Positions 35,961 through 49,732 of a stretch of DNA of 64,000 nt are shown piece by piece. Location of the stretch: positions 5,937,852-6,001,851 of the forward strand of contig OX637350.1 of the NCBI GenBank assembly GCA_951799405.1, written 5' to 3'. Positions within the stretch are counted from its first letter, which is position 1, and each line of letters starts with the position of its first letter. Source of the stretch: Agapetus fuscipes (taxonomy: Eukaryota > Arthropoda > Insecta > Trichoptera > Glossosomatidae). The notes beneath the pieces were generated by a model. That model did not search any database. It worked only from the letters and a program-made list of their open reading frames with translations, and was not told where the DNA came from. The translations under genes and the position numbers were made by a program.

Positions 35961-36026
35961 CTGAGAGTGCCTGGGCCAGGAGAGGCGTGTTGTTGTTGGG
36001 GGTCAACTGGCCGTTGCTGAGGTCCA
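35961..36026 (-). CDS. Rbp6: Musashi/Rbp6 66-bp exon (DLSNGQLTPNNN)
   Basis: Acceptor GGTATGTTGCAG ends at 36027, donor GTAAACC starts at 35960. The exon enters with two bases (TG), encodes DLSNGQLTPNNNTPLLAQAL S, and exits with one base (G). Joining to the previous exon gives ...PYPT-V-DLSNG, and to the next gives ...ALS-V-MNNYQ, so both phases fit without adjustment. This short polar linker lies between the Tyr/Gly-rich part and the C-terminal tail. At 66 bp (22 codons) it could be skipped without a frame change. The donor borders a minisatellite. Confidence 0.9.
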
Positions 36027-36029
36027 CTG

Positions 36030-39000
36030 CAACATACCAGCAAGTAAAGCGGCCGCCCAGAGTGAGCGCGCCGCCCCGCCTACCCTAGCAATGCTCCCAC
36101 TTACAAGCGACGCGAACAGACTTTTTAAAAAAAATGTTTCGGATCCGTCTCTCAATTTGAGCAATTGAAACCTGGCCAAAGATTTTTAGCCAAAAAAAAA
36201 AGAAAAACTCAAAATCAATAAGGCACCTTTATAAATGTTGCAATTTCATTTTTCTACATCAAAAAAATCTAAATATTATTATTTCAACTGGTATTTTCGT
36301 AAAACTTATAGAACAAAATATCCTAAAAGAATTTGACTTTGTTTTGATGTTTGACTTTGTGAAAATGTTTTTTTTTAAAGTACAATCTACGTTATTTGGT
36401 TGAATACAATATTCATAATTGTTAGTATGGGGATCGTATGTCAACTTAAGGAATACACTTACGAGTATGTCTTATGATAACTCTACAATATAAATGATTG
36501 TGTCTTTTCTGAATGATTTGAATGATGTTATATCAATAAACAAAACGTGCATGTCAAAATCACATTTTTATAAAAAAAAACATGCTTAGTGCGTGCCTTT
36601 ATATTTTTTCTGTCGTGTGATGTGTTGTTCAATATTAGACAGGTACTCATTGTGATGTGTAAAAAACAAATAAATAATGTGTAGGGTAAGGTTGATTATC
36701 TGGTGAAAATACTGATTTAATAAAGAGCTGAGGAAATGTATTTTCCATTTTTGGCCGTAGAGCCGGATTATTGTTTAGCGATTGTGGGTGGGACGCGGTC
36801 AAGGTACGTAAAGTGGGGTAGGGCGGGGGGGGGGGGGAGGAGACAGGGAGGGCGGGGATGATTGATGGTACAAGAGTGGATCATGCCGTATTTGCTGCGG
36901 TGAAGGTACATGATTAAATAAACCGTTAAAATCCCATTAAATTATTATTATTAAAAATACTATGAAAGCCTATTTTCGACGGTTACGATGTTTTACGACA
37001 CGCAAAAGAGCAAATGCCCGACCAAGGGCAGAATAGTACACTAGAAACAGTCGATAAACTTAAAATCCAGGTTATTACATCTGTTTAATATTCGATGTTT
37101 ACTTTCCCGTCGGAAAAATATTGACACGTGTCTCTGGAATGATTATTTTTGCGTTGCGCCGGTAAAAAAGTGATTGAAGTCAATGTGTCTATCGGTTGTC
37201 AAAACGAAAAAAAAGATTATTCGGCGTTTCGTAAACATTCCGTTATTACATTTTCGGGGCAAAATATTACAAAAACTTCGGCTACCCTTCTCGGTCAGGC
37301 GTAAGTGAGAAATTTCCCCGAATTTTCGCTAGCATACTATCCATCACGGCGCAGACAAGTTTTTTTTGCTTTAATAAAAACGATATTGGATACTGAATTC
37401 CTCGCGTCTTCGCAGGAAAGGTGCGGCGGTGGGCGCGATATGAAATATCCCTGGGCCTCTGGGAATGCGCCCCCGGACCATCTCCGGCCCGTGATGTACG
37501 GAGGTGCCATTCAACCAAAACACGCGCCTAACACGTGGCGGGAATCTATTCACAGATAAACAGTTGCCGGTGTGAGAGGGAGCGAATCAAATGCGCTTTT
37601 AATCGTGATCATCAATAACTCCCTTCCTTGTTTAATCTCAATTGCAAATTGAGAGACAAATCCAAATTTACTCTTAGAAAGTAAAGAACAAAAATAAATT
37701 TTGAGTTGAGCATGACTTCAATGCTGAAATAATTTTCAAAACATCAAAATCAAACTTCAACATCCTTGAGATATAAAGTGAAATTACAAAAAATCAATTG
37801 ATATTGTGTGTGTAATATTATGGAAAGATCTTTACATGAAAAACGAGTTTTTTTTGTATAAAATAGTGGAGGCATTGGTAGAGCAGTCGGTTGGTTATCG
37901 CAACAAACACAAGGATATATTAAACAAAATATTGTTAATACCAAAACACAACAAATGACAATGATAGTTAGGTAAAAAATATAATATAGAAAAAACAGAA
38001 ACACTGCAAAACTCTCTAATTTGAGATAGGCTAAATTTATTCTACACATTTTATTGAAAAAAATCACGTTTACGTTTAAGTTAAAATCACTATTCTATGA
38101 AATAATTGTAATAACTTTTATGATAACGACATTGCTATGCCTTTAGCTATGCCAATAAATTTTAAGCAAAATTTACTAAGTTGTAGGCACTTTTATAATA
38201 TTAAAACTAATGAATAAATAAATAAGAGTGCTTAATGCACGTAGTAATGATGGATATCCACTTTTATCAAATACATTGTAAAAGTTAATACATAAGTATA
38301 AACGTAAATTCTAATAATAAGATTTAATAAGCTTCGAGACGCTTTAATAACATTACTTTAAATAAATAAATATAATATCGATAAGTTTTATTCTAAAAGA
38401 AGTTTGATATCTGTTATTTAAACTATTACTACGGTACCCTTAGGGATGTATTTTATTTTAATTTAATTTGATTAAAAAAATATTTCACTAGTTGCTAAAT
38501 TGAATTTTAAAATTAGGATTCACAATATTAGTTCTAGTATTTTTTTTTTTTAAATAACTAAGCCACAATAAAATTTTGACATTGTTTGAAAAATAATATG
38601 TCACTACAGAAACAACAAAGCAGCACAATTTTAAATCTCTACAAAAATACTAAAAGATTGTATTTTCTTCGAATACTTAAATATAATTTTTATAAGAGAT
38701 TTAAAAGAATCTTGTTCTGTTGCATTATACTAGTAAGATAACAATTATTGTCCATTTATAATTAACACACAACAAAATTTAAATAATGTTTGACCAGTTT
38801 ACACCACCAGAAATCGTAGACATTTAAAATGTTTTTTGACGTAGCAACGAGTCTAAGGAAAAATATTTGTGCCTATGTTTTTTATACTCGAAGCGGGAGA
38901 GTAAATATAAATAGATGTATTCTGACCAAAAAAAAGAGAATTTTTTGTTAAAAATTGAATGCATTTTTTTCTAACGAAAATATAACAAAGAATCCGTTGT

Positions 39001-40900
39001 TAAAGAAGGATGAATTCAAAATAGCTTGTATTCATCCAAAATAAGATGTTTTTTTAAGTCAGTGTTGTAGGAAGATATACCCAGAGGTACTTGATTCATT
39101 AATAAGTAATTAATTTTATAAAGACATGGAAAAACAATTTACTAGAATTGTAAAGATAACAAAATATGCCTTTGTTATATCTGATACTATTAAATCCAAT
39201 TAAGAAAATAAATATTACGTTCATGCTGTTAAGGCTTCAATACAAAATATAAATGTATTTTTATCCTAGGTCAATTAGTGTCTCGTAATTATCTAAGTTT
39301 TTTAAGAAAATTCTATTTGTTTTATCTAATGACAAACTTCATTATGAAGTCTCCGAACAATAAATATGCTACAAACTAAGTTTAAAATTTTATGTAAAGT
39401 TTTCTATAAAACTCGTTGTTTTAAACTATTAACGCCTTTTAAGCTAATAAAACACGGTTCTAAGTAAGGGCGTTTTTTTATTGTTTAATTAACTATGGTT
39501 TTTTTTCCTACGGAATTACACTTTTTCTAGGTATATAAATTAATGCTTTTTACGGAAAACAAAGTACATATTTGTTTGGTTACTCGCCCGCCGTTTTATA
39601 AGTTGGGGATCCATCTTGATGATGCAGACTTGGCTGGTGAAGAGGAGCTCCTTCCGCAGCCACATCCAGTGGACCAAGTCATCTTCATCCTCCTCATCTT
39701 ACATCACTGGACTAACTTCCTAATCTTTCTATCAACTTGATCTTTTTTTCATGAAAGTTACTTACATTTCTCATACATTCTTTGAACTTCTTATCAAGTT
39801 AATTCACTAGATGTTTTGCTATTCAACTGATGTATGTTTATATCGCAACATTTTTTTTTTGCTTTTGGAGTTGAGTTTAATTGTGTTGGTATTATTTGAA
39901 TATGTACTCAGTTATTTAGTTCCTAATGGGAGGACAGGGTATCAGTACTTAGATATTGCTAAACTAGCGAAGTAAACACTTACAGTTCTATGTAAATTAA
40001 ATATTAAATAAACATCAAAAATACATGTGACCATCCCAGCACCACCCCCCTTGTAGACGCGTCTGCTCTTCATACAAATAATTCTATCAAAAATTATTAT
40101 GCAGACTTCTAATGTGTGTACAGTTCAAAAAAAAAAACTAGAAACTATTATCTGGCATAGATTCTACATAATTTGGAATATTCGGACACTCTTCGCTAAA
40201 CAATACATCAAGCACTAAGAACTATGGCAAAAGTGTCATTAATTATAAAGTATGTACAGAGGGAGAGAATCATAACGAGAATATTAAAAAAACCTACGGA
40301 CAGGGTTTAGCGCCTAAAATAGGACCACAAATTTAAAATAAATATAATATTATTATATCTAACTTTTACATGAATTTGAAAAATCTACTTTAATAAATTT
40401 TTGATTTTTTTTTTATGATTAATGCGTGCACGCTCATTTGGATCGGCTTACAGCAGAGTCGCGTTTAATTTTTAACTGGTTGTAATGCGTGTTTGGTGTG
40501 TTTGATGAGATGTGGGAAACCGGAAGGTTGCGGTCTCCGCACTAATGCTCTGTCCGCTCGTTAGCCGGCCAGTTTTCGCTACCCTAGGCTAGCCTACCCC
40601 CTGACTGTTATGCCAGCTTTACACATCACCCTCTCATATCATGTCATACAACTCAAATCGTTGTTTAACTGAAAATTTAATGACAGAGTTGAAATATTTG
40701 TACTCTAAAAGTTGTAGGGATTTTCTTTTCTAAGGAAAAGCTAGGTAAATTAACACTTCACTTTGTAGAGAGATGGGAAATAAATGCTAAGATATTTATC
40801 TTAGTTTTGTCCAAATAACTTGAATCAAATAGAGCGTCATACTCAACACATAAAAAAGTTTATTGTTCTTTCAAAAGCTCAATAAAGAGTTATTTTATGT
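36030..40900. other. Large intron, lower part, few recognised repeats
   Basis: Part of the 13.8-kb intron between 49852 and 36026. I see no exon with both splice sites and a Musashi-like peptide. 36820-36835 has a G13 run inside a G-rich tract. 37200-37560 is unusually complex and GC-richer (contains CCCGTGATGTACGGAGGTGC), possibly regulatory, with no match to the repeat families here. The rest is A/T-rich. Confidence 0.4.
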
Positions 40901-40901
40901 A

Positions 40902-41140
40902 TAATCTAAGTTGCAAAGTAGTTTTGTCATTTAAGGCTAATTTTAATGCATGCCTACAAGCAGACACATGTAAGTTCACACTTACACATGCTACATGTCT
41001 ACATACAAAATAATCAAAACCTCACATGAACATAAACTTTGCAACTCCTGCAGCCTTTTCTTGAAACCGGAGTGGCATTGACAAATGTGAAACAAGTTTT
41101 TACAGCATGGGGGTCAACCTCATACCAACTTACTTATCGG
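40902..41140 (-). repeat. Family A interspersed repeat, old copy
   Basis: Minus-strand copy with many substitutions: TTGGTATGAGGTTGACCCCC, TTTGTCAATGCCACTCCGG and TTTGCAACTTAGATTATACA at its end. Confidence 0.8.
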
Positions 41141-41832
41141 ATATATTTCATTGTTCAAAATTTCATTATTTACAACTATATTTTAGAAATCGGTAAGTGA
41201 TTCTTCATGGATTCAGGAACAATTAAATACCAATAAATAGTTACGTAAACAAAAGTAATAAAACTGCAGGGAATTCTTATCAAGTTGTACAAATACGACG
41301 GTGATGTGTAAAGCAGCCCTAAAAACCGCATTTTGTTTTATTTAAATACAAGTTGTGGCCTTTTACTCATCAGTCAACTGACCGAGCTGTTTCTGACACG
41401 ACGCCATTTGCAATCTGAATCAGACGCCATTTTGTAACCTATGCAATGTACATTTCTAGTCAAATTAATCACTTTGAACTAAAAATTTAAAAATGAATAG
41501 AAACGACTGAATTCTTTATAATTTCAGTCAAAAAAAAAATCCAGAAAAAAGACAACACCAATACGATGATGGATTTTGACCGGAATACTACACGTGAAAA
41601 ATTGAGTGACTGAATTTTTTTGAGGAAAATTTTATACTTAAAAAAAATACCTTTTGAAAGGGACCGTTTTTTTTTTTTTTTTTTCATTTAATTATGTAAA
41701 CGGAGGGATGGCGCTTTTGGTGGTGAAAGTTTACACCGCCATTTTTTTAATAGAACAAGGACACTTCGCTGAGTTTAACAATCTCTATTCACAGAAAACG
41801 ATTTCTTTGTAAAATACTCATAGTGGATTAAA

Positions 41833-42000
41833 CTGATTGTAAATGAGTCGCATCGAACCAAAGCCGGCAATCTAGGATTATTTTCGGAAATAAGAAAAAA
41901 ATACATAGAGATGTTATGAAAATGATTCTCTCAGTTTCCATGTATTTATTTCACTTTCGAAAAAATCTTAGATTACCGCTTTTGTTTTGATTTGATTCAA
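41833..42000. repeat. MITE-like inverted repeat, about 165 bp
   Basis: Left CGAACCAAAGCCGGCAATCT AGGATTATTTTCGGAAATAAG pairs imperfectly with right CTTTCGAAAAAATCTTAGAT TACCGCTTTTGTTTTGATT. Arms are about 55 bp. No target duplication is certain. Confidence 0.6.
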
Positions 42001-44335
42001 ATGTCGGTATTGGATATAAGAGGAAAGTGTTGACTCTCATTCACGCATCCTTTCATATTGATCGCGATAACAATAAAAAGTATTTGTTTTATCAAATTTA
42101 TTTCTTACAAGCATTATTTAACGGTATAATTAAACTTATGTGGGTAATTCATTTATTGGCATATGATAAGACAATACTCAGTGATGAACGATCCTCAGTA
42201 AAGTCCCATAATGATTACACTTAAATAATTACAAAATATTTATTGCACGTGGAATGTCTATAGGTTTGCCTGTGCGGCACAGCAACGCATACTGCCAAGC
42301 ACATCTAGTATTAAATGACTGAATTTGTAAGGGAAATTAGACACTAATTTTGGGGCTGACGTTTCGCAGCGCGGCCGGGCCGGGTCCCCATACTGTGAGC
42401 ACCCCGCGATAGAAGACGAATAAGAAAAGAAACAATAATTTTATTTAAGCGCTAAATAAAAAAAATAATATTTTAAATTTATATGACGATCCACAAACGG
42501 AACGAATCACCTTAAGCTATTTTAAAAACCAACATTTAAAAATTACAGAAAAAATGGAATTTCTGATGTTGATTTTTTGAAGACGAAATACGACATGAGG
42601 GATGTAGAAAAACGTAAATAAAGTATCGAAATCAAACTGAAAATTTTATATGAAAAATATTATCGTATTTAAAAATTGTCACAAGAGATCAATTTTCAAA
42701 TTAAATATGCTCTTTTTAAAATGAAGGAATTCACTTATTAATATTTGCTTTACATATGATGGATGGAGGCGGGACGGCTGCGACAGGAATGTATACCATT
42801 TATAGTGGAGACATCTGGCGGATAAACCTTAAAGTTATCCGGTACATTTGTTATGAAAGATTAAGCCTTAATGATAACAACTTAAATTAATATCAATTTT
42901 CAATTATCAGATACGAGTATCGTTAACAACGCGCCTTTATAATTTGCAAATTAAAATAGTACTTTATGCGATTTTCGTATTGTTATTAAATATATAAATA
43001 CCTTGAAAGTTTATGAAAAAATGAAGTACTTATGGTCAAAAATATTATTTACGTCGAAAATAAAAATACTTATGAAGTTAGTATTGAGAATTGCTAAATC
43101 AACACTTTCTTCTTGAAGAGTAAAGATCTTTGTTAATCTCGTAAGATTATTGTATAAATTATTCTAAAACCAGAGAATAACAGTAAATAGAACCTAACCA
43201 ATATGTTTTTTTTTTACAATAAATTGATTAAAAATATTTCATAAAATATGTAGCTTAACGAAATAATAACTTATTTTATCAAAGCTCGTTGCGATTTTGT
43301 GAGATATGTAAAATTTTAATATGAAAAATAAATTGAACAATACATAAATATATAATCAAATTTAGCTAATGAATACGATTCAATTTCAGCTAATATGGCA
43401 ATAAGGTTGTATATGATTTTTATTGCTTTCTACCATCGATAAGCCGAGTTCGAGAGGCGGATGATAAATCTTAGACTATTAACTGAATTATTAGTAGTTA
43501 GGAAATTAATGAGGGGTTATAAAGATTAGGGGGGAGGGGAGCAATAAGGTTCTACAATATATCCGGGGGAGAGTTATGAGGGGCGAGTTATGTTATGTTA
43601 TATATAGCACGCGATGTCACATTCTTGTATTAGTCTTTGTGTCAAGCCGCGGTACAATAATGTAACTGTTGTAGCAATAACACTATGTCATTTGTCTGGG
43701 CCTTGGGGTGGCGTAGACCCTTGTACCTTGTACATTGTACATGGCACTTTGTACAATATCGTTTAAGGAGCACATGGCTCGCCAGTCAATAGTAACTTGT
43801 CACAGTCACCACCACGAGTGGCCTCTCTCTGCACTTTTAATAGTGAAAAAGTAAAGACGATTGATTTACGAGGCGATGTGTAAGTAATGAGCTCTCAGCT
43901 GCAAGCTGCTGTAATTAAAACTGAACAAATGACCGACGTATCGGGGAATTCCGTTAATCGTTTCATATGCGACCGAGTGACAGAAACGATAAAGAGCAAT
44001 AAAGGGAAAAAAGTGAAGATTACTTGGAACTAAAAATTGCGTTTAATATACAACTGTGAGCTCTATTTGTGTGGTGTAGCGTTTCTTTGTGACTCATACA
44101 AATAACTTCCAATTTCTTGTGCTACAAAGTGCAATTGGGTTAAAGCTCTTAACGTTGTTTATTCTGTGCTCAGACAAAGCGACCACTCAGAAAACAAAAG
44201 TAATGATTGTTGAATTAATCTTTGGTCTTTAGAACGTGTTTAATTTTTTCCACGGAAAGCTTTTCGGCGATCCTTGCCGCCGAGAGCGCTGGGCGCCTTT
44301 TTTTATTTTTTTAAAGTGGCAATTTCTTTCCATTA
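42001..44335. other. Large intron, middle part
   Basis: A/T-rich intron. Nothing coding recognised; one small GC-rich patch at 42355-42415 (GCGCGGCCGGGCCGGG). Confidence 0.4.
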
Positions 44336-44359
44336 CTGCGTGTACAATACAGGCCGGGA

Positions 44360-44600
44360 ACGTGCCGGGGGTGGGTGTGGGAGGGGGTGGGGGTAAGGGC
44401 GGCTGGAGGGGACGAAAGAAACGGCAAAGCAAGACGGGGCTGGCCCGGATACTGACACTAACAAATGACCTGTTATTAATTATTATAGGGTGGCGATTGT
44501 GTTACACCCCAGGCCGCCTGAAGGCTGGAGGCTCGTTTGAGATTCCCGGGTTGGGGGTGGGTCCGGGGGGGAAGTGGGTGTTTACACAAGTTTGGGCGGA
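44360..44600 (+). other. G-rich tracts with quadruplex potential
   Basis: 44366-44412 contains five or more runs of G3-G5 with short spacers (GGGGGTGGGTGTGGGAGGGG, then GTGGGGGTAAGGGCGG). A second set lies at 44548-44580 (GGGTTGGGGGTGGGTCCGGG). Both are on the strand that is template for the Musashi transcript. The 160-codon frame over this area is low-complexity and not a believable protein. Confidence 0.5.
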
Positions 44601-44904
44601 GTGCGTGAGAACTGGGCGAGTGAGGCCTCTGATTAATACCGCTCAAGTTTATCTGCAACTCTACAAGCTCAAGAGCCTTGAGCATTTGTTGCAAGTCGAG
44701 CTTACAACGAGATATTGAAGCAATAATGATGATTTCATAAATTAATTAAATATGCAATTAACGTTTCCTTATTTTCTTTCAATTAATTATTAAAATATAA
44801 ACGCAGACCCTCATTTGAAGACTACAGGGTAAAAATAAAGAATTTCAACAAAAAAACAGAAAATAATCTACTAATGTCATCTAGTTGCATCTATGTGCAT
44901 CTAA

Positions 44905-45095
44905 GGCTCTGCAAAATTTGAAATACAACAACAGTCGCTATCCCAGTTTATGGCAATATTTCCGGTTCTTTGTGACAGATAACAACCAAAAGAAATGCAG
45001 ACTTTCAAATTAATAATTTTCATCTACTCAAAATGCTCTTCAACTGACATTCCTTGTTCTTTCTCTGTAGTTTTCATTTGGTCTTTAAGGCATTT
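44905..45095. repeat. Family E fragment, copy 1, rearranged
   Basis: 44920-44987 in the plus direction can be read AAG GCT CTG..., giving KALQNLKYNNSRYPSLWQYF RFFVTDNN. It matches the minus-strand peptide at 50180-50085. The neighbouring 45040-45090 (CTGACATTCC, TCTTTCTCTGTAGTTTTCAT) matches 50223-50260 in the other relative orientation, so one half is inverted. Likely a decayed transposon ORF of unknown type. Confidence 0.6.
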
Positions 45096-48000
45096 CTGTT
45101 CAGAACATACACAGGTTTTAAGGCAACGAAAAAGGATAATAAAATTTTCACCAAATATTTGTCACTGCTTTAAATGCTTTGACTAAAAAAAATAAACAGA
45201 AAAGTATCAGTATGCCAGAGTAGTTGGATTGCAATACCAGAATAAATCATACACATCCCAATATTACACAATGGGCAGAAATGAACGGGAGGTGTAACAC
45301 AATAACCTGCGTGTGAAAATCATACGGCAATAATAGCTTTATCGAAGCACTATATTGCTCGAAATATTTATTGACATAATAACAGTTACACTATCGTAAA
45401 TTTTTTTTGGCAAAATAACACAACAAAATATGCTTTAATACAATAGGTTTGCTGACGGCGTAGAACATTAGTTTTGATGATTTTTTTACCTAACTATCTA
45501 AGCCTATGAGATGAGATTGAAATGTCCTACATGGCCTTACGCTAAGTTTTTCCTAGCCTATGATATTAAGACCTAAAATTGCTACAATAAAACTTGCACC
45601 TATTGTGCGTAATTGAATGTTATCATAATCCTTGTTTCCCTAATATTTAATTGAACACCTAAGACAAAGAGATCTAAAACGGAAATACGTATTACACAGA
45701 ACTATCTTTAAGTACATTCATGTTAACGTTACGTATGTATTTAACCCTAACTAACGCTAAAATGATACTTCACTATTGAATCGATTGATAATAATTACCT
45801 ATGATGATATTCAGAGACCTACAGTCAACAACAATTCAATTCATAAATTAAAGACTTATTCCCTAACTAAATTTATTGATATAGAATTGTGTAGATAAAG
45901 TTATGACTGCAAAATTAATATTTCACGCTATGACTGTGAAAAGGGAAAATCAAAGGTGTAAATATTTATTGGCACATGTGTGTTTATGAATAATAATGAC
46001 TTGAAATAAAATAAGCCTTACAAAGATAGGGTAAACAAAATTATGTGATGTGTTTTTATAACACTTCTTAATGTTACCCATATATGTGTTTGTTTCACTA
46101 CAGATCAGTTTTTTTAAAGGAATCCTGTGTGGGAGGCTCCCCATTACTTGAAAGTCTTGGGGGTCTATGTCACCCTGATAGGGTCATATAAGCTAAAAAA
46201 AAACATCCAGGATAACTTCTTGTTTTAGAAGCGAGAAATTGCCTCCAAAAGTGGATGAACCAATCCATAGGATGATCAATGTCATGAAATTAGGAGACGA
46301 CGGGAAATCATCTGATTGAAAAATTTTAGAGATCATTTCAGTGAGAGTCTGATCGGCGATATAATAGCTATGATTGTCACCGATTTTTCAAATTTCACAT
46401 GAAAAAGTAGAATGCTTGTCATGCATTGATACTTGAACACCGGTAAGCAAAGTGCAATTCTACCATACATAAATGTCATTGAAAAAACAATAACCAATAG
46501 CAATAATTCGTGAAAGCAATATACAAGTGAGTATGGGAATGACTTTGCGAGAGAGGCGTGTTGTTTTTATTGAATTCCACCTTGGATAATTTCGGGTCTT
46601 TTTCTAATGAAAAGCCAGCCGGTGGGCCTGAACCCGTATTATGATGAAATACCGTAATCGACCTTAATGACCGAACATTAATATCCCCGAAAATCGAATT
46701 GAAACATTGCGGGCATCGGCAGGAAGCGCCTGCCCCCTTCGGGTTATTAACTGCCGCCATTACAGCGACAACCAATGCTCATATCACGAGAGTAATTATG
46801 TACCTACGTCTCAGCAGGCAGAGCTACAGCCAGCTTTACAGAGTGTCTCATATGTTAGGCTTTCTAAATTTTATTGAAATAAACTTGAAATGAAGTAACT
46901 ATTCCACAGGCGCGTGCAATGCGCATAGGGTATAGGCAAATACATTTCAGAATGAATATTTTCTGCCATTCCTTTAAAATAACTCATTTGAAATTGACTG
47001 AAGTGCTAACGATGGCGCCAATTAAATTTAAATTTTGAAGTTTATCTGAATATCAAGCTAAAATGTTTTTTTTAGTATATATTCCCTACATATTAGGCGC
47101 ATGTGTGGGATGTATATGTGGAATGCACGCCCCCGCTATTCTATAAATTGTAAGTCTGATGTTGAAACGTTTTTGTTAACGATAACTTCAAAGTTTGTTT
47201 GTTGCTTTGTAGAATGTAATTGGAAGCAAAGATTTGATACAAAAAGTGCAAATTTGTGGTTTACATAATGAATTTAAGAATTTCATTAACATTGACGTTA
47301 TGCTAGTTCTTTTATTGGCGCTGCAATAAAAACAGTGCTATGATGTTATCAGTTATTTTAAGAATTCGCCCTCTACTTAACTCTCAGTATTCGTACATTA
47401 ACTTGTTTGATAAACATACTTGTGCCAATAAAAAAATGAAAGTATTTATAAAGAACTAAAATGCTCGTTAGGAATAAAATTTTATCAAAATGGCAGGATA
47501 ATATGACAATACTAATTTCGTTTGCAGAAAAATACGCCTTTTTGTGACATTATTTCATTTTAAAAATAAGTTGAAATTAAGCGTTTTTAAATTATAAATA
47601 AAAATCCCGCTATAAAAAGTAATTTATTAAGTAGAAAAAAGCTCCAAAATAATGAAATTCCTAAAATCTTCCAGTTTATTACAGAATAGAATTTAAAAAG
47701 TTTTGATAGATATGCTCATGATTAATTATTTTTATGGATAACTAAGCATTTTCCTCGATAGAAAAAAAAAAGTTTGCATAAAGTGAAAGTAAAATGCTAG
47801 TTAATCGAACTTGCCGTTCATCAAAATAAAAGTGAATTAGATAACAGTAAATATTGTATATTTTAATATAGATAAATAAGTAAAGAGATTTTCTTAGTAT
47901 TTATTTGGCAGCATTTTTAAATTCATTAAAAATAATGTTTCATTTCATTGACTTATAACAACACCTCAGTTGATTGAGTAGTGCCTAACAAAAGTAAACT

Positions 48001-48600
48001 TATCTCACATTTTTGTGCCTAGTAAAAAATACTTCTAAATGAATTACAAAATATTTAAGCAAATGAGCAATTAACATGAGTTTCTTGAAAGCGAATTTTC
48101 TTTTTATATCTAAACACCACGGAAAAGTTATTTTCTAAATAGTTAAATTCTAATGATATTTAAAATAGTTTTTTTCGTGATTTTCCACAAAAACTGTCAT
48201 TACGAATGAAAAACAATATCCTAAAATTTTACCACTAAGAAAAAGTAAAACTATAAGACTCTGAAATTCGACTAGCTTGAATTATGAGTATAAAAAAATT
48301 GTGACTAATTAAAATAAATCCTTGAGCTTTGTGTCTGAACTTCAGTTTTATTGATTTCTTCATACAGAAGATATCAGAATAATCCCCAAAATTGGGTACA
48401 AAAAATATGTTTGTTATAATTGAAATGAAGATGATGACTTCGGAAGTCAAATAATTTAAAAAAAAATGAAAACGCACGTGATGATATAAAAAGTATCCAC
48501 AATGGTAATTTTCAATCATATTTTATTACAATTCACGAAATCTGTAAGTAAAAAGATATAAGTTTTCAAATTGGTTAAGTGACACGTTGTGGTACCTACG
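45096..48600. other. Large intron, upper part
   Basis: A/T-rich. 46560-46790 is a complex, GC-richer island containing GGCATCGGCAGGAAGCGCCT and no recognisable repeat. It could be a conserved non-coding element, but I cannot test this. No exon recognised. Confidence 0.4.
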
Positions 48601-48604
48601 CCAT

Positions 48605-48802
48605 TTAAAAAAAGGATAATTTAAAAAAACAATAAAATTAAAATGATTTAGTATTGTAAGTGCAACCGAAGATGGTGGGAGTAACCACCGAAAACGTTTT
48701 TGCTATCTAATAAAAAATACTCAAAGTGGTAAAAAACAAGGTTTTTTGATTTTAGTTTTTAAAAAGAATTTTATTGTTTTTTTAAATTATCCTTTTTTAA
48801 AA
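48605..48802. repeat. Inverted-repeat element enclosing a CGAAGATGG...CCGAAAACG motif
   Basis: Outer arms AAAAAAAGGATAATTTAAAA AAACAATAAAATT (48608-48640) and AATTTTATTGTTTTTTTAAA TTATCCTTTTTT (about 48768-48800) are complementary. Between them, at 48667-48700, is CCGAAGATGGTGGG, GTAACCACCGAAAACG: a self-pairing GGTGG/CCACC stem flanked by the GAAGATGG and CGAAAACG boxes seen in retroelement tails. Confidence 0.65.
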
Positions 48803-49363
48803 AGTTATTATGAGAAGCAATAAACCAAAATTCTTTTTTGCCAGGTAAGTTATGAATTAAAGCCAAAAAAACTCTAATACATTTTATAAATAACTCTCCA
48901 TCATTTCTCGAATAGAAAGTAGTCTACAGAGATACTTGTGCACGTGGAATCTTTATGCTTTTGCAATTATTTTATTGGTAGTAAGAATGTTTTTCTATTA
49001 AAAAAATAAGGTTCTTATTTGTTATGAAATCGGAATTTAGAGTAGGATTTTAAAAAAAGGACCTCACAAGAAAACCAGGTTTGACACCCTGAGATGTGAG
49101 TTCAGTAACCCAAATAAAAAAAACATTGCTTCAATCGTGGAAATAGAAATTACATACGAAACTTAAATCACTTAAAAAAGGTGGTGATGCATCTTCCACA
49201 TAATTTTCTTTTTACGCGAGCTAGAGGAATTTCCGCAATGTTTTATACTTGAAATACCGGTCTCAATGCAGAGAGTGAAAGCTTAACCCAATATGTGGAT
49301 ATTTACGTACAAATATTTATGAAATAAAAATCATCATTGTGGATACTGATCAAAAGAACTGTT

Positions 49364-49699
49364 GATATATTAACGTGTTATGGTTGTCGTAGTAGCTCGA
49401 AAGCTTGGTAGATGTAAGTTGATAAATTTATGCGCTATATTGAATTGATAGATTAACGCGTTACGGTTGTTGTAGCAGCTTGAGAGCTTATTAGGAGTTG
49501 ATAAAAGAACACGTTATGTTAAGTTAATAGATAAACGCGTTAGGGGTTTCGTAGCAGCTTGAGAGCTTATTAGGAGTTGATAAAATAACGCGTTATGTTG
49601 AGTTAATAGATAAACGCGTTATGGTTGTCGTAGCAGCTTGAGAGCTTATAAGGAGTTGCTAGATTAACGCGTTGCGCTTGTCGCGGCGCTTGAGAGCTG
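49364..49699 (-). repeat. Minisatellite, about 80-bp units, next to a coding exon
   Basis: Units starting at 49364, 49447, 49529, 49608 and 49660 contain AT(T/A)AACGCGTTA, GGTTGTCGTAGCAGCTTGAG and AGCTTATTAGGAGTTGATAA. They become GC-richer toward the exon (CGCGTTGCGCTTGTCGCGGC). The array ends about 34 bp before the stop codon at 49733 of the exon's read-through form. Confidence 0.93.
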
Positions 49700-49732
49700 G
49701 TTTCTCGCGCGCTGCTCGGGACCGCGGGGTGC

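Noticed and set aside
44236..44718. 160-codon plus frame over G-rich DNA
   Set aside because: Low-complexity Gly-rich translation, no splice context or domain.
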